Part shown: positions 18,056 through 27,521 of the stretch, in pieces
How positions within the stretch are numbered: position 1 is the first letter of the stretch
How the letters are laid out: every line of letters starts with the position of its first letter
NCBI GenBank assembly: GCA_017854255.1
Contig: JAFMIA010000028.1
Coordinates: forward strand, 1-35,725
Direction of reading: 5' to 3'
DNA: 35,725 bases
Source: Pseudomonadales bacterium
Lineage (GTDB): Bacteria > Pseudomonadota > Gammaproteobacteria > Pseudomonadales > Azotimanducaceae
Notes under the pieces: model-generated
Told to the model about the DNA's origin: nothing
Database searches by the model: none
What the model saw: only the letters and a program-made list of their open reading frames with translations
Translations under genes and position numbers: made by a program

Positions 18056-19173
18056 TCGGCTGCCGCCTGCAAGGCGATGCGTTGGTACCGCGCGCTGCGG
18101 GAGGTGCGATCCACCACCTGGCCCGCAAGCTGACCACACGCTGCATCAATATCATCGCCACGGGTGGTCCGCACCATGGTTGAGAAGCCCTTGCCAACCA
18201 AATAGTCTTGAAAGTATCTGACACTGGCAGCGGATGGTCTCTTAAAGGTCGTCCCTGGATAAGGGTTAAACGGGATTAAGTTGATTTTGCAAGGGAAATG
18301 CTTAAGCAGAACCGCAAGCTCGCGAACCTGCTCGGCCTGATCATTGACGCCATCAAGCAACGTGTACTCAATCGTAATCGTCCGCTTCTCGCCTAAATTC
18401 TCGGCATAATCCCGGCAGGCATCCAGCAACATCGCGATGGGGTATTTTCGATTAATCGGCACCAGCTGGTCTCGAAGGGCATCATTGGGTGCGTGCAACG
18501 AGATCGCTAATGAGGCATCCGTCGTTTCTTTTAGTCTGAGAATGCCTGGGACGACGCCGGCCGTTGAAATCGTGACCTTGCGCTTCGAAATGCCATAGCC
18601 CAAGTCATCCATCATGACCGACACTGCCGGAATCACTTGATCGATATTGAGAAGCGGCTCGCCCATGCCCATCAGTACGACGTTGGTCACGACCCGATTG
18701 CGATCCTCAAATTCGGCCCGCAACCGCCGCTCTGCCATCCGCAACTGACCGACAATTTCGCCCGCGGTCAAATTAGAGTTAAAGCCCTGCTTACCGGTGG
18801 AGCAAAACTTACAATCTAAGATGCACCCCACCTGGGATGAAACGCAGAGCGTGCCGCGATTGCCTTCCGGGATAAACACCGTTTCAATGGCGCTGCCGGA
18901 TCGCGATCGCATTAACCACTTTCGCGTGCCGTCCCGCGACACCTTTTCGGACAGAACCTCAGGCTCATGAATTTCAGCGCCTGCCTCGAACTCCGTTCGC
19001 AACTTTTTACTGATATCCGTCATGTCATCGATCTTCATAACCGACCGATGATGCAACCATTTCATTACCTGAGCTGTCCGGTAAGGCTTTTCACCCAAAC
19101 CAGCCAAAACCGATGTCATCTGGGCCTGACTCAAGCCCAGTAGATCAATTTTTTCTGGCGTTAACTGATTCAT
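18052..19173 (-). CDS. rlmN: Dual-specificity rRNA/tRNA C2-adenosine methyltransferase RlmN
   Basis: A radical-SAM enzyme that methylates A2503 of 23S rRNA and A37 of several tRNAs. The radical-SAM cluster motif CxxxCxxC is Cys117, Cys121 and Cys124 (CILDCKFC), and the second conserved cysteine is in AACGQLAGQ near the C-terminus. GMGEPLLN and [11 protein letters not shown] are family motifs. Length 373, against 384 in E. coli. Its ATG overlaps the ndk stop by 4 nt. It needs an Fe-S cluster and lies close to the ISC operon. Confidence 0.97.
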   Translation of the reverse strand: MNQLTPEKIDLLGLSQAQMTSVLAGLGEKPYRTAQVMKWLHHRSVMKIDDMTDISKKLRTEFEAGAEIHEPEVLSEKVSRDGTRKWLMRSRSGSAIETVFIPEGNRGTLCVSSQVGCILDCKFCSTGKQGFNSNLTAGEIVGQLRMAERRLRAEFEDRNRVVTNVVLMGMGEPLLNIDQVIPAVSVMMDDLGYGISKRKVTISTAGVVPGILRLKETTDASLAISLHAPNDALRDQLVPINRKYPIAMLLDACRDYAENLGEKRTITIEYTLLDGVNDQAEQVRELAVLLKHFPCKINLIPFNPYPGTTFKRPSAASVRYFQDYLVGKGFSTMVRTTRGDDIDAACGQLAGQVVDRTSRSARYQRIALQAAAE

Positions 19174-19595
19174 CTGTTGCAGAGTTGCTCAGGGGTAAAG
19201 AAATAGGCTATTTCCCGAGCAGCAGACTCAGGCGCATCACTGCCATGAACCGCGTTGGCATCAATGCTTTGTGCGAAATCTGCTCGGATGGTGCCGGCGG
19301 CCGCTTCCTGAGGATTGGTGGCGCCCATTAACTCGCGGTTTTTTAAAATCGCGTTCTCGCCCTCCAAAACTTGGAGAACAACCGGCCCTGAGGTCATGAA
19401 CGCAACCAGATCGTTAAAGAATCCTTTGCCATCATGCTCGGCATAAAAACCTTTGGCCTTCTCTTCGGTGAGATGCTCCATTCGTTGCGCAACGATCTGC
19501 AGACCATTCGCTTCGAATCGTCCGACAATTTGACCGATGGCATTTTTAGCCACTGCGTCAGGTTTAATGATAGAAAAAGTGCGTTCTAAGGCCAT
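19170..19595 (-). CDS. ndk: Nucleoside diphosphate kinase
   Basis: Transfers the gamma-phosphate between nucleoside triphosphates and diphosphates. The 141 residues match the family (143 in E. coli). The N-terminus [12 protein letters not shown] and the active-site [12 protein letters not shown] with phosphorylated His117 are intact. It is the first gene of the long minus-strand operon that runs to der and has its own promoter just downstream of iscX. Confidence 0.98.
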   Translation of the reverse strand: MALERTFSIIKPDAVAKNAIGQIVGRFEANGLQIVAQRMEHLTEEKAKGFYAEHDGKGFFNDLVAFMTSGPVVLQVLEGENAILKNRELMGATNPQEAAAGTIRADFAQSIDANAVHGSDAPESAAREIAYFFTPEQLCNR

Positions 19596-19634
19596 GACAA
19601 CTCCACTGATAAATTACTGTTTTTGAGGCGCCGT

Positions 19635-19640
19635 ATTATA
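19635..19640 (-). promoter_or_regulatory. Putative -10 box of the ndk operon promoter
   Basis: A perfect TATAAT lies on the minus strand about 40 nt before the ndk ATG. No strong -35 hexamer is seen at 17 nt; TATTTT is at that place. The upstream element overlaps the end of the hairpin that probably terminates the isc operon, so the two transcription units abut closely here. Confidence 0.5.
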
Positions 19641-19663
19641 CGCGCGATTAACCCAGCAAAATA

Positions 19664-19685
19664 GTGAATTACCGTCCTAATTCAC
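19664..19685 (-). terminator. Hairpin after iscX, possible isc operon terminator
   Basis: A perfect 8-bp stem GTGAATTA/TAATTCAC with a 6-nt loop begins 1-2 nt after the iscX stop codon. On the minus strand it is followed by TATTTT, a short U-rich tail. The stem is AT-rich, so termination may be only partial, allowing some read-through into ndk. Confidence 0.5.
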
Positions 19686-19686
19686 C

Positions 19687-19881
19687 CTAGTCGGCCTCAT
19701 CAATCCAGGTCATTTGAATTGCTTCTAAGATTCTCTCGCCGCACCGGTCTGACTGATCGTCAAATTCTGGCAGCGCTTCAACCCAAGCTTTCAGATCTGT
19801 GAACCGAATCGTTAACGGATCAACGGTTGGATGCGCGTCAATCAACGCAAGGGCAATTTCAAGGCTGTCCGTCCATTTCAT
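19687..19881 (-). CDS. iscX: IscX, Fe-S cluster assembly modulator
   Basis: A small acidic protein that binds IscS and iron and tunes cluster assembly. The 64 residues start MKWTDS and end MTWIDEAD, as in E. coli IscX (KWTDS, WLDEAE), with the conserved RFTDLKAWVEALPEF core. I chose the ATG at 19881 over an adjacent upstream GTG (19884) because it reproduces the family N-terminus. It follows fdx by 7 nt and ends the isc operon. Confidence 0.95.
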   Translation of the reverse strand: MKWTDSLEIALALIDAHPTVDPLTIRFTDLKAWVEALPEFDDQSDRCGERILEAIQMTWIDEAD

Positions 19882-19888
19882 CACAAGG

Positions 19889-20227
19889 CTACTGACTCTC
19901 TGAGACTTGATTGATGGTATACCGAGGAATCTCTATGACCAAATCCTCATCCGCCACGACGAATTGACAACTTAACCGAGAATCCGGCTCCAAGCCCCAC
20001 GCTTTATCCAACAGATCGTCTTCTAAGTCATCCGATGGTTCCAGGGAATCAAATCCTTCCCGAACAATCACATGACAAGTCGTACACGCGCACGCCATCT
20101 CACAAGCATGCTCGATTTTAATCCCGTGCGCTAAAGCCGCATCGATGAGGACCTCACCCGGGGCAATGTCGAGCACCGCGCCGTCTGGGCAGCGTTCGAT
20201 ATGCGGTAAAATTACGACCTTTGGCAT
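19889..20227 (-). CDS. fdx: ISC-type [2Fe-2S] ferredoxin
   Basis: Electron donor in ISC-type cluster assembly. The cluster ligands Cys42, Cys48, Cys51 (in CEMACACTTC) and Cys87 (LSCQF) are at the same positions as in E. coli Fdx, plus an extra Cys46 that is also conserved in that family. Length 112 residues (111 in E. coli). It lies 18 nt after hscA. Confidence 0.97.
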   Translation of the reverse strand: MPKVVILPHIERCPDGAVLDIAPGEVLIDAALAHGIKIEHACEMACACTTCHVIVREGFDSLEPSDDLEDDLLDKAWGLEPDSRLSCQFVVADEDLVIEIPRYTINQVSESQ

Positions 20228-20245
20228 CCTCTATTCCTGTTTGTT

Positions 20246-22147
20246 CTAGTGAGCCTCATCGGCTGTGACTTGATTTTGGCCCAAAACCCCATCGAGGGAC
20301 TGCCCCGTTAAAGCCTTGCGGACCTCCTGATCCATTCGTTTCGCGGCAAAATCATCACTCGCCTGAGACAGGTTCTGAGTTTCTGCTGAAATCAATTGAA
20401 CCTGATCGCCAGCAAGGGCTGCCTCGAGGGCCTGGATGCCAAGCTGCAAGGTTTGCGTTTCGTCTGGGGATAAAAGCGCAGGACCGTCTTGCTGCATCGC
20501 CGCACTAAGCGCATCAATGAGTCGCTGACCGTCAACTCTTGCTTCGAGCAACATCCGCGCCGCTGCATCTTCCTTAGCATACGCAAACGATGCTTTGAGC
20601 ATATCGGTCACTTCTGTGTCGGACAGACCATAAGAAGGCTTGACGGTAATCGCAGCTGAAACACCGGTGGCCAGTTCCGACGCTGAAACCGACAAGAGCC
20701 CATCGGCGTCGACCTGAAACACGACTTGTATTTTGGCCGCCCCGGCAACCATTGGCGGAATCCCTCTTAATTCGAATTGCGCGAGCGATCGACAATCCGC
20801 GACCTGTTCCCGCTCGCCTTGTAGAACGTGGATTAACATCGCCGTTTGGCCATCTTTGTAAGTCGTAAATTCTTGCGCGCGCTGAACCGGGATCGGCGTA
20901 TTTCGGCTGATGACTTTTTCAACCAACCCGCCCATGGTTTCGAGCCCCAAGGACAAAGGCAGGACGTCCAGCAAGAGCATCTCGTCATCCGGCTTATTAC
21001 CCACCAAGACGTCCGCCTGCAATGCCGCGCCCAAGGCTACCACGCGATCCGGGTCTATTTCAGTCAGCGGGGCGCGGCCAAAGAAGGCCTCAACCGCCGA
21101 CCGGACCAAGGGCACTCGCGTTGAGCCGCCGACCAAAACAACTTGGTTGATTTCGGTCGGCGTAACCTCTGCATCCCTTAAGACGCGTCTTGCGGCTTTG
21201 ATGGTTTCTTCAACCAACCCAGCAATCTTGGCCTCAAATTCTGCAAGCTGGATGGATCCTTGCCATTGCAAGCTCGACAAGGCAAGCGTGACATCAACCT
21301 CGCTTTGACTCGACAGCAATTCTTTAACCCGCCGGGCCTCCGTCATCAACTGCCGACGCGAAGAGGCGTCGAGATCGCCCTTCGAGTGGGCTTTTTCAAG
21401 CACCAGTTTGGCGACGAGCTCATCAAAGTCATCACCGCCTAAGCCAGAATTACCACCGGTTGCGAGTACCTCAAACACGCCACGAGACAATCGCAGCAAC
21501 GACACGTCAAAGGTCCCACCCCCCAGATCAAAGATCACAACAAGGCCTTCATCTCCACTATCGAGTCCGTAGGCCACCGCCGCCGCAGTGGGCTCGTTCA
21601 ACAGCCGAAGGACATTCAGCCCAGCAATGGCGGCCGCATCCCGAGTGGCTTGACGCTGCGCGTCATCAAAATAGGCCGGCACAGTAATGACCACGCCATC
21701 GAGCGGCCCGCCAAGGGTTGCGGCCCCACGATCCGATAACACTTTTAATATTTCCGCTGAGACTTGAACCGGGCTCATCACGCCAGCGGCCGTTTTCAGA
21801 CGCACCATGCCCCCGTCATCCGGCGCAAAGTCATAGCGCTGCTCCGCGGCAATGCCGTCCAGGTCGGCCCGGCCTCGCCCTAGTAACCGTTTTGCCGAGG
21901 CAATGGTATTAAAGGGCTCCGAGGCAGAAAAAGGCAACGCCTCAGTGCCAACCGTTACGTCCGAGCCGGAATAATGCACCACACTGGGCAACATACTGAC
22001 GCCAGACAAATCTTTTAACACCTGCACTTGCCCCGACCGAACCGACGCAATCAAAGAATTGGTGGTCCCGAGATCGATCCCGGCTGCCCGCTTCCGCTGA
22101 TGGGGATCAAGCGCTTGTCCGGGTTCTGTAATTTGAATTAACGCCAT
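20246..22147 (-). CDS. hscA: Fe-S assembly Hsp70 chaperone HscA
   Basis: A specialised DnaK paralogue that, with HscB, drives transfer of the cluster from IscU to targets. The ATPase domain shows AAGIDLGTTNSLIAS, VIFDLGGGTFDVS and VVLVGGSTRVPLVR, followed by a peptide-binding domain (DVLPLSLGLETMGG) and a helical lid. The 633 residues compare with 616 in E. coli. Only 1 nt separates it from hscB. Confidence 0.97.
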   Translation of the reverse strand: MALIQITEPGQALDPHQRKRAAGIDLGTTNSLIASVRSGQVQVLKDLSGVSMLPSVVHYSGSDVTVGTEALPFSASEPFNTIASAKRLLGRGRADLDGIAAEQRYDFAPDDGGMVRLKTAAGVMSPVQVSAEILKVLSDRGAATLGGPLDGVVITVPAYFDDAQRQATRDAAAIAGLNVLRLLNEPTAAAVAYGLDSGDEGLVVIFDLGGGTFDVSLLRLSRGVFEVLATGGNSGLGGDDFDELVAKLVLEKAHSKGDLDASSRRQLMTEARRVKELLSSQSEVDVTLALSSLQWQGSIQLAEFEAKIAGLVEETIKAARRVLRDAEVTPTEINQVVLVGGSTRVPLVRSAVEAFFGRAPLTEIDPDRVVALGAALQADVLVGNKPDDEMLLLDVLPLSLGLETMGGLVEKVISRNTPIPVQRAQEFTTYKDGQTAMLIHVLQGEREQVADCRSLAQFELRGIPPMVAGAAKIQVVFQVDADGLLSVSASELATGVSAAITVKPSYGLSDTEVTDMLKASFAYAKEDAAARMLLEARVDGQRLIDALSAAMQQDGPALLSPDETQTLQLGIQALEAALAGDQVQLISAETQNLSQASDDFAAKRMDQEVRKALTGQSLDGVLGQNQVTADEAH

Positions 22148-22148
22148 A

Positions 22149-22670
22149 CTAATAACCCAGTAATTCTTCTTCGAGGGCTTTAGCGCCCTGTGAAAGCTTG
22201 CTTAAAAATTGCATGCGGTACACGCAGATCGTGGCCTCAGACAGCGCGGAGGCCTTGAAATAATCATTAAACGCTTTTGCTTCAGCGTTTTGTTTTTCGG
22301 CAAGCGCTTGTATAAACGCCTCAGCCCGGGCTAGAGACCCTGACTGCCGGATCTCATCCAAAGATTCGCGAAGCTCGATTTGCTCAAATAAGAATGCCGG
22401 ATCCAGCGTTGGATTCTGAGCCAGCACCACCCCTTGAAGATCGAGCAAGTAGCTAGCGCGGGCTAGGGGCTCTGATAAGGTCGCGTACGCTTCATTGACT
22501 TGGGTTGCCCACTGGGTTGCCAATCGTTCTGCCTGATCTCCTTGGCCCGCATATCGGTCAGGGTGCACTCGCCTTTGAAGCGCTTGATAACGCGCGCTGA
22601 GGTCTGGCCCATCAAGATCAAACGCAACATCGATTTGAAATATTTCAAAGAAATTTTGGCTAAAATTCAA
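22149..22670 (-). CDS. hscB: Fe-S assembly J-domain cochaperone HscB
   Basis: A J-domain protein that brings IscU to HscA and stimulates its ATPase. The diagnostic HPD motif is His36-Pro37-Asp38 (RRVHPDRY) in the N-terminal J domain, and the C-terminal three-helix bundle that binds IscU includes EQIELRESLDEIR. Length 173 (171 in E. coli). It is 13 nt downstream of iscA. Confidence 0.96.
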   Translation of the reverse strand: MNFSQNFFEIFQIDVAFDLDGPDLSARYQALQRRVHPDRYAGQGDQAERLATQWATQVNEAYATLSEPLARASYLLDLQGVVLAQNPTLDPAFLFEQIELRESLDEIRQSGSLARAEAFIQALAEKQNAEAKAFNDYFKASALSEATICVYRMQFLSKLSQGAKALEEELLGY

Positions 22671-22683
22671 AAGGCCTACTCAG

Positions 22684-23007
22684 CTAAACGGTAAAGCTTT
22701 CGCCGCAGCCGCACTCACCTTTGACATTGGGATTTCGAAACTCAAAGCCCTCGTTCAAGCCTTGCTTCACGTAATCCATTTCGGTGCCGTCAACATAGAT
22801 CAAGCTCTTAGGATCTATAAAGACTTTCACGCCTTGAGTCTCGAAACTCACATCTTCTTCGGCAGGCTGGTCGACCGGCTCGATCACGTACATGAGTCCG
22901 GAGCAGCCCGTGGTTTTGACCGCTAGACGAATTCCAAGCCCACGCCCACGGCTCTGAAGAAAACCATGGACATGGCGCGCCGCCGTATCTGTCAAACTAA
23001 TATTCAT
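22684..23007 (-). CDS. iscA: A-type Fe-S carrier IscA
   Basis: An A-type carrier that delivers clusters to apo-proteins. The three ligands Cys35 (TTGCSG), Cys99 and Cys101 (ECGCGESF) and the 107-residue length match E. coli IscA exactly. It lies between iscU (34 nt) and hscB (13 nt). Confidence 0.97.
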   Translation of the reverse strand: MNISLTDTAARHVHGFLQSRGRGLGIRLAVKTTGCSGLMYVIEPVDQPAEEDVSFETQGVKVFIDPKSLIYVDGTEMDYVKQGLNEGFEFRNPNVKGECGCGESFTV

Positions 23008-23041
23008 AAAAACCCCTAGAATCGCTCTGACCGGTCGCGAT

Positions 23042-23431
23042 CTACACCTGTGCCGCTAGTTTCTTCCGATAGTCTTCTACGGCTGCTTTAATCGCATCCT
23101 CGGCAAGCACCGAACAATGGATCTTGACTGGCGGCAGCGCCAATTCTTCAGCAATTTCGGTGTTCTTGATCTGCGCCGCGTCATCAAGGGTTCGTCCCTT
23201 AACCCATTCGGTTAGTAATGAGCTCGAGGCAATCGCTGACCCGCATCCGTAGGTCTTAAATTTTGCGTCCTCAATGATGCCCTCATCATTGACCTTAATT
23301 TGAAGTCGCATCACATCACCACAGGCCGGCGCACCCACCATACCGGTTCCAATTTGGTCATCCTGATCGTCGAATTTACCAACATTTCTAGGATTCTGAT
23401 AATGATCCATTACCTGGTCGCTATAAGCCAT
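23042..23431 (-). CDS. iscU: Fe-S cluster scaffold IscU
   Basis: The scaffold on which [2Fe-2S] clusters are built from IscS-derived sulfur. The ligands Cys37, Cys63 and Cys106, His105 beside the last, and the HscA-recognition motif LPPVK (99-103) are all present at the E. coli positions. Length is 129 residues. It follows iscS by 33 nt. Confidence 0.98.
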   Translation of the reverse strand: MAYSDQVMDHYQNPRNVGKFDDQDDQIGTGMVGAPACGDVMRLQIKVNDEGIIEDAKFKTYGCGSAIASSSLLTEWVKGRTLDDAAQIKNTEIAEELALPPVKIHCSVLAEDAIKAAVEDYRKKLAAQV

Positions 23432-23464
23432 TTTGACTGCTCCGTTAACTCGCTGTATTTCGCG

Positions 23465-24679
23465 CTAGTGCGCCGCCCATTCTATACTGTCTAGATCTAC
23501 GCCGTCCTTGTACATGTCCCAAAGTGGCGATAATTCCCGTAATTTTTCAACCGCATGCCGAACCTGCTCGATCGCGCCATCCACATCTTCCTCTGTCGTA
23601 AACCGTCCAACAGAAAAACGTAGCGAACTATGCGCCAACTCATCATTCATGCCAAGAGCCCTTAAAACATAGGATGGCTCAAGGCTTGCTGACGTACAGG
23701 CTGACCCACTCGACAGCGCAATTTCAGGCAGCGACATGATGAGCGACTCGCCCTCAACATAATTGAAACTAATATTAATGATACCAGGGACATGGGCATT
23801 TAAATCGCCGTTGACATAAACCTCTTCCATATCGTCAAAACCCTGCCGAAGACGCTCGCGCAACGCAAGGGTTCTGGCAGCCTCAGTCGCCATCTCCAGC
23901 TGAGCAATTCTGCAACATTCGCCCATTCCCACCAATTGGTGCGTTGCCAAGGTACCGGACCGCATACCGCGCTCATGGCCGCCACCATGCATCTGGGCCT
24001 CCAAACGCACTCTTGGCTTTCGTCTGACATACAAAACGCCAACGCCTTTGGGTCCGTACATTTTGTGTGCTGACAGGGACATTAAATCAACTTTCAGCGC
24101 CTCTAAGTCGACCGGGATCTTGCCTGCGCTTTGCGCCGCGTCCACATGATAAAACACTTTGGCCGCTCGGCAGACCTCACCGATGCCCGCAATATCATTA
24201 ATCACACCGATTTCGTTATTAACGTGCATAACCGACACCAAGGTCGTGTCCTCACGAATCGCATCTGCCACCTGCTGGGGTGTAATCAGACCATCTTCGC
24301 CCGGCTCAAGGTAGGTGACCTCATACCCATCCCGCTCAAGATGACGGCACGTATCTAAAACCGCCTTATGCTCAATTTTTGAGGTAATAAGGTGCTTGCC
24401 TTTGCCTTTGTAGAACTGAGCGATACCTTTTATTGCAAGGTTATCGGACTCGGTTGCCCCAGAGGTCCAAACAATCTCTCGAGGATCACAATTGAGCAGA
24501 TCTGCGACCTGCTTGCGTGCGAGCTCAACCGCTTCTTCTGCTTCCCAACCAAACTTATGCGAGCGGCTAGCAGGGTTACCGAAGTTCCCTTCCGTCATCA
24601 GGCATTCGCTCATTTTTTGAGCGACTCTAGGGTCGACTGGCGTGGTCGCTGCATAATCAAAATAAACCGGTGCTTTCAT
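23465..24679 (-). CDS. iscS: Cysteine desulfurase IscS
   Basis: A PLP enzyme that takes sulfur from cysteine for Fe-S clusters and tRNA thiolation. The PLP lysine is Lys206 ([12 protein letters not shown]) and the persulfide cysteine is Cys328 ([10 protein letters not shown]), with the same numbering and the same length (404) as E. coli. The gene is 16 nt downstream of iscR. Confidence 0.98.
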   Translation of the reverse strand: MKAPVYFDYAATTPVDPRVAQKMSECLMTEGNFGNPASRSHKFGWEAEEAVELARKQVADLLNCDPREIVWTSGATESDNLAIKGIAQFYKGKGKHLITSKIEHKAVLDTCRHLERDGYEVTYLEPGEDGLITPQQVADAIREDTTLVSVMHVNNEIGVINDIAGIGEVCRAAKVFYHVDAAQSAGKIPVDLEALKVDLMSLSAHKMYGPKGVGVLYVRRKPRVRLEAQMHGGGHERGMRSGTLATHQLVGMGECCRIAQLEMATEAARTLALRERLRQGFDDMEEVYVNGDLNAHVPGIINISFNYVEGESLIMSLPEIALSSGSACTSASLEPSYVLRALGMNDELAHSSLRFSVGRFTTEEDVDGAIEQVRHAVEKLRELSPLWDMYKDGVDLDSIEWAAH

Positions 24680-24695
24680 TGTTTCCTCGACTTCA

Positions 24696-25175
24696 TTAAT
24701 CCGTTAGTTGTACGGCTTGGATTCCGATCTGGTCGTATTGATCCAGTGTTTGCTTGGTGGCAATCGCACGGACCTGATTCTTTTGAACAAGACTCGCCAA
24801 GTTAACCCCTTTTAAAAACCGATGGATCTGATCGCTTAGATCCGACCATAGCTCGTGTGTCAAACACATCTCGCCGCCCTGACAATCCGCTTTGCCACCA
24901 CATCGGGTTGCATCCACTGACTCATCCACTGAGGCGACGATATCCGCGACATCAATATCTTGGCTATCTCGACCCAATCGGTATCCACCCCCGGGCCCGC
25001 GAACACTCAGAACCAGATGATTTGCCTTTAACTTTGCAAACAACTGCTCGAGATATGGCTGACTGATCGACTGCCGTTCGGAGATTTCACTCAAAGAAAT
25101 TGGGCCATGGTCGCCATAAACGGCCAAATCCACCATCGCAGTAACCGCATATCGCCCTTTTGCTGTCAGCTTCAC
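24696..25175 (-). CDS. iscR: Fe-S-sensing transcriptional regulator IscR (Rrf2 family)
   Basis: A winged-helix regulator that represses the isc operon when it holds a [2Fe-2S] cluster. Starting at the GTG at 25175, the protein is 159 residues long, and the ligands fall at Cys92, Cys98, Cys104 and His107, as in E. coli. The N-terminus [15 protein letters not shown] matches the family. GGAGA lies 9 nt upstream of the GTG. An ATG at 25253 in the same frame would add 26 residues that do not resemble other IscR proteins, and it lacks a ribosome site. IscR is expected to regulate its own promoter, about 95-120 nt upstream. Confidence 0.95.
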   Translation of the reverse strand: MKLTAKGRYAVTAMVDLAVYGDHGPISLSEISERQSISQPYLEQLFAKLKANHLVLSVRGPGGGYRLGRDSQDIDVADIVASVDESVDATRCGGKADCQGGEMCLTHELWSDLSDQIHRFLKGVNLASLVQKNQVRAIATKQTLDQYDQIGIQAVQLTD

Positions 25176-25254
25176 TTTATTGGGTCTCCAGTCATGTCGG
25201 CCACGGCGTTCTCTTAAGCATTTGAGCACTTGCTGCGTGCTGGCCCGCTTCATC

Positions 25255-25288
25255 TAATGAATGGTCGCGTTTAATGAATGGTTGCGTT
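25255..25288. repeat. 17-bp tandem repeat in the iscR leader/promoter
   Basis: Two adjacent 17-bp units, TAATGAATGGTCGCGTT (25255-25271) and TAATGAATGGTTGCGTT (25272-25288), differ at one base. The unit nearest the likely -35 box contains the predicted -10 region and the other lies at or just after the predicted transcription start. This placement would suit a regulatory role, but no IscR consensus site is clear within it. Confidence 0.85.
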
Positions 25289-25297
25289 CTCAGTCAA
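25269..25297 (-). promoter_or_regulatory. Putative isc operon promoter
   Basis: On the minus strand TTGACT (25297-25292) is followed after 17 nt by TTAAAC (25274-25269). The -35 is good and the -10 weak, which is common for regulated promoters. Transcription would start about 85 nt before the iscR GTG. The spacer and -10 lie in one copy of the 17-bp tandem repeat. The rest of the 404-nt gap between iscR and trmJ shows no gene. Confidence 0.45.
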
Positions 25298-25579
25298 TCA
25301 CCTTGAGACGCCCAGTCTTTGCCACTCACGGCCCTTTTATGTTGCCAAAAAGCTTTCTCTGCCTAAACCCTATTTTTCGGGCCTGAGGCTGATTTTCCGA
25401 GCCCACTCTTGAGAAGCAGAAGCGATTTACCGAGATTCAGTTCGATCAAGGCGCACGCCTCTTGGCACTATCCGGCACTAGACTGTGTCACAAAAACCAA
25501 ACGGACCCGTCTCGCGCAGGTAAGCAGTTTAATGCAGGCGCGTCTAATAACCAAGTGTTTTAGTCGGGTATCCCCAATA

Positions 25580-26326
25580 TTAGGATTGCCGCCGAGTCGC
25601 ATCATTCACGGCTTTCAAAAAACCTCTCAAAATTGAGATTTCCATCTGGTCCGGTTCAATCCGCAGGAACAACCGCCTCAGCCGGGTTAGCAATTGCCGA
25701 GGATTGTCTGGGTCATGGAAGCCAACCTCTGCCAAGGTCGTTTCAAGGTGTCCAAAAAAGTGTTCAAGATCGGTATTGGTTGCGGGCAGTTGATCCCAAA
25801 CCCGCTCTGGGGTCGCGGCTTCGCTCGCGCAAAATAATTCATAACTCAGCACCTGAACGGCCATCGCTAAATTTAAGGAGCTGTAGGCTTCACTCGTTGG
25901 AATGTTCACGTGATACTGACATTGCTGCAGTTCTTCGTTCTTCAGCCCTTTCGATTCGCGACCAAAAACAATCGCAATATCACCGGCCCCCGCGCCATGC
26001 TCGGTTATCTTGATCGCAGCTTCCTTTGGCGTCACTAACGGCCACGGAATCCGCCGTTGCCGAGCTGATGTCCCGAGCACCAAACTACAATCGCTGATCG
26101 CTTCCTGCAGACTGGCGCACACTACGACTTGATCTAGCACATCGCTCGCGCTTGCTGATCGAAAAACCGCTTTTTCATTGGGATAATCAACGGGTTGTAC
26201 CAAATACAGGCGATCCAATCCCATATTTTTCATTGCCCTAGCTGCGGCGCCAATGTTGCCTGGATGGGAGGTTTCAACCAAGACAATGCGCACTTTTGCC
26301 CGCAATGGATGGGGGTTCGTCATCAT
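25580..26326 (-). CDS. trmJ: tRNA (cytidine/uridine-2'-O)-methyltransferase TrmJ
   Basis: A SpoU/SPOUT-family enzyme that methylates the 2'-OH of nucleotide 32 in tRNAs. Conserved motifs are VLVETSHPGNIGAAARAMKN near the N-terminus, IVFGRESKGLKNEEL, and IPTSEAYSSLNLAMAVQVL in the SAM-binding trefoil knot. Length 248 (246 in E. coli). AAGGA lies five nt before the first of two ATG codons. It is divergent from suhB, as in E. coli, and upstream of iscR. Confidence 0.96.
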   Translation of the reverse strand: MMTNPHPLRAKVRIVLVETSHPGNIGAAARAMKNMGLDRLYLVQPVDYPNEKAVFRSASASDVLDQVVVCASLQEAISDCSLVLGTSARQRRIPWPLVTPKEAAIKITEHGAGAGDIAIVFGRESKGLKNEELQQCQYHVNIPTSEAYSSLNLAMAVQVLSYELFCASEAATPERVWDQLPATNTDLEHFFGHLETTLAEVGFHDPDNPRQLLTRLRRLFLRIEPDQMEISILRGFLKAVNDATRRQS

Positions 26327-26362
26327 GAAGATCCTTTTGTCTACTGTTCAACGAGGCAGATC

Positions 26363-26371
26363 TGATATGAT
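26363..26371 (+). promoter_or_regulatory. Putative extended -10 promoter of suhB
   Basis: TGATATGAT fits an extended -10 element (TG, one base, then TATGAT) 30 nt before the suhB ATG. The -35 region (ACTGTT at 17 nt) is poor, as is usual for extended -10 promoters. Confidence 0.45.
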
Positions 26372-26401
26372 GCGCCCTCTTTCAGCCACACCGAACACCC
26401 T

Positions 26402-27190
26402 ATGGAACCGATGATCAATATTGCGTTGCGGGCTGCCAGAGAAGCAGCCCGTCATATCGTTCGAGCTTACGATCGCCCAGACCTCGTTAAAACCACTGAG
26501 AAGGGCACGAATGATTTCGTGACCAATGTCGACCGTGAGGCGGAGCAGATTATATCAGACTCCATCCGAAAAACGTTTCCGAGCCATGCGATCACGGGTG
26601 AGGAAGGTGCGAAAACCGAAGCAACGCGTGACTCAGATTACCATTGGGTCATCGACCCTATTGACGGCACCACCAATTTTAGCCGGCAAATTCCGCACTT
26701 CTGCGTTTCAGTTGCTTGCATGGAATTGGGCAAGTTAAAGCACGGCGTCATCATCAACCCCATTACCCAAGAGGAATTTATCGCCTCTCGAGGACGCGGC
26801 GCGCAGCTCAACGGACGGAAGATTCGCGTCTCTAACCGGGAAAAACCGGAGGGTGGACTCTTTGCAAGCGCAGGATCCTATCGCCACGACCGATTTGAGG
26901 GTCATAGCAAAACGGTGGCGGCTTTAGTGAATGCCGGCGGCAACTACCGCGAGCCTGGCAGCGCTGCCCTCGAACTCGCCGCACTCGCAGCGGGTCGAAT
27001 CGACGGTGTTTGGATGCACAACCTTGCACTGTGGGATATCGCGGCAGGTTGCCTGATCGTTCAAGAGGCCGGCGGATTAATTGGCGATTTTGAAGGCGGC
27101 CTTACGCACTTAAAATCTGGCAACTTGGTTGCCGCAAACCCTAGACTGTTTAAAACGCTTGGATCGCTCACCCGATCGCACCTGACCTAG
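26402..27190 (+). CDS. suhB: Inositol monophosphatase family protein SuhB
   Basis: A Mg-dependent phosphatase of the IMPase family. In E. coli, SuhB also joins the rRNA antitermination complex. Metal-site residues are visible: Glu67/Glu68 in TGEEGA, Asp85 and Asp88 in DPIDGTTNF, and the C-terminal LALWDIAAG. The 262 residues compare with 267 in E. coli. The N-terminus MEPMINIALRAAR resembles the E. coli protein. No strong ribosome site is seen before the ATG. Confidence 0.95.
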   Translation: MEPMINIALRAAREAARHIVRAYDRPDLVKTTEKGTNDFVTNVDREAEQIISDSIRKTFPSHAITGEEGAKTEATRDSDYHWVIDPIDGTTNFSRQIPHFCVSVACMELGKLKHGVIINPITQEEFIASRGRGAQLNGRKIRVSNREKPEGGLFASAGSYRHDRFEGHSKTVAALVNAGGNYREPGSAALELAALAAGRIDGVWMHNLALWDIAAGCLIVQEAGGLIGDFEGGLTHLKSGNLVAANPRLFKTLGSLTRSHLT

Positions 27191-27521
27191 GGTCTTTAAG
27201 ACCTCAAACACGGGTCTTTGCAAGCCCTTCCCCTTCACGCCCTGATCTGATCGAGACTCAACCTGGCGTTAAAGGCCATTCAGGTCAACAACCCGACACA
27301 CGGATTACCTTAAGCTACTTGAGACGCACTTTTGACCCACGACGGTAGCCGACAGTTTCGCGTCATGGCCGCCGAGCAAGATCGCACTGCATTACTCTGA
27401 ACCAACAACCACGTTAGTGCTTGCAGAAGCCTTGTTTCGCGTTTCAAACTGTGACAAGCCTTGATCGCCAGCGCAGGCAATCGCATCAGGGCCTTTATCA
27501 GAGCCCGCCAACTCCGAGCCC
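27191..27521. other. Gap between converging suhB and secF, no gene seen
   Basis: A 331-nt stretch without a convincing ORF. A short dyad GGTCTTTAAGACC lies directly after the suhB stop, and a 6-bp stem GAGCCC/GGGCTC (27516-27530) spans the secF stop codon. Neither has a T-tract, so neither is a good intrinsic terminator. Confidence 0.6.

Noticed and set aside
18056-18139. Longer start for PilW
   Set aside because: It lies within rlmN and would bury the lipoprotein signal peptide; the ATG at 18055 gives a clean signal and a 4-nt overlap.
25255-25288. CRISPR array
   Set aside because: There are only two directly adjacent copies with no spacers and no cas genes nearby.
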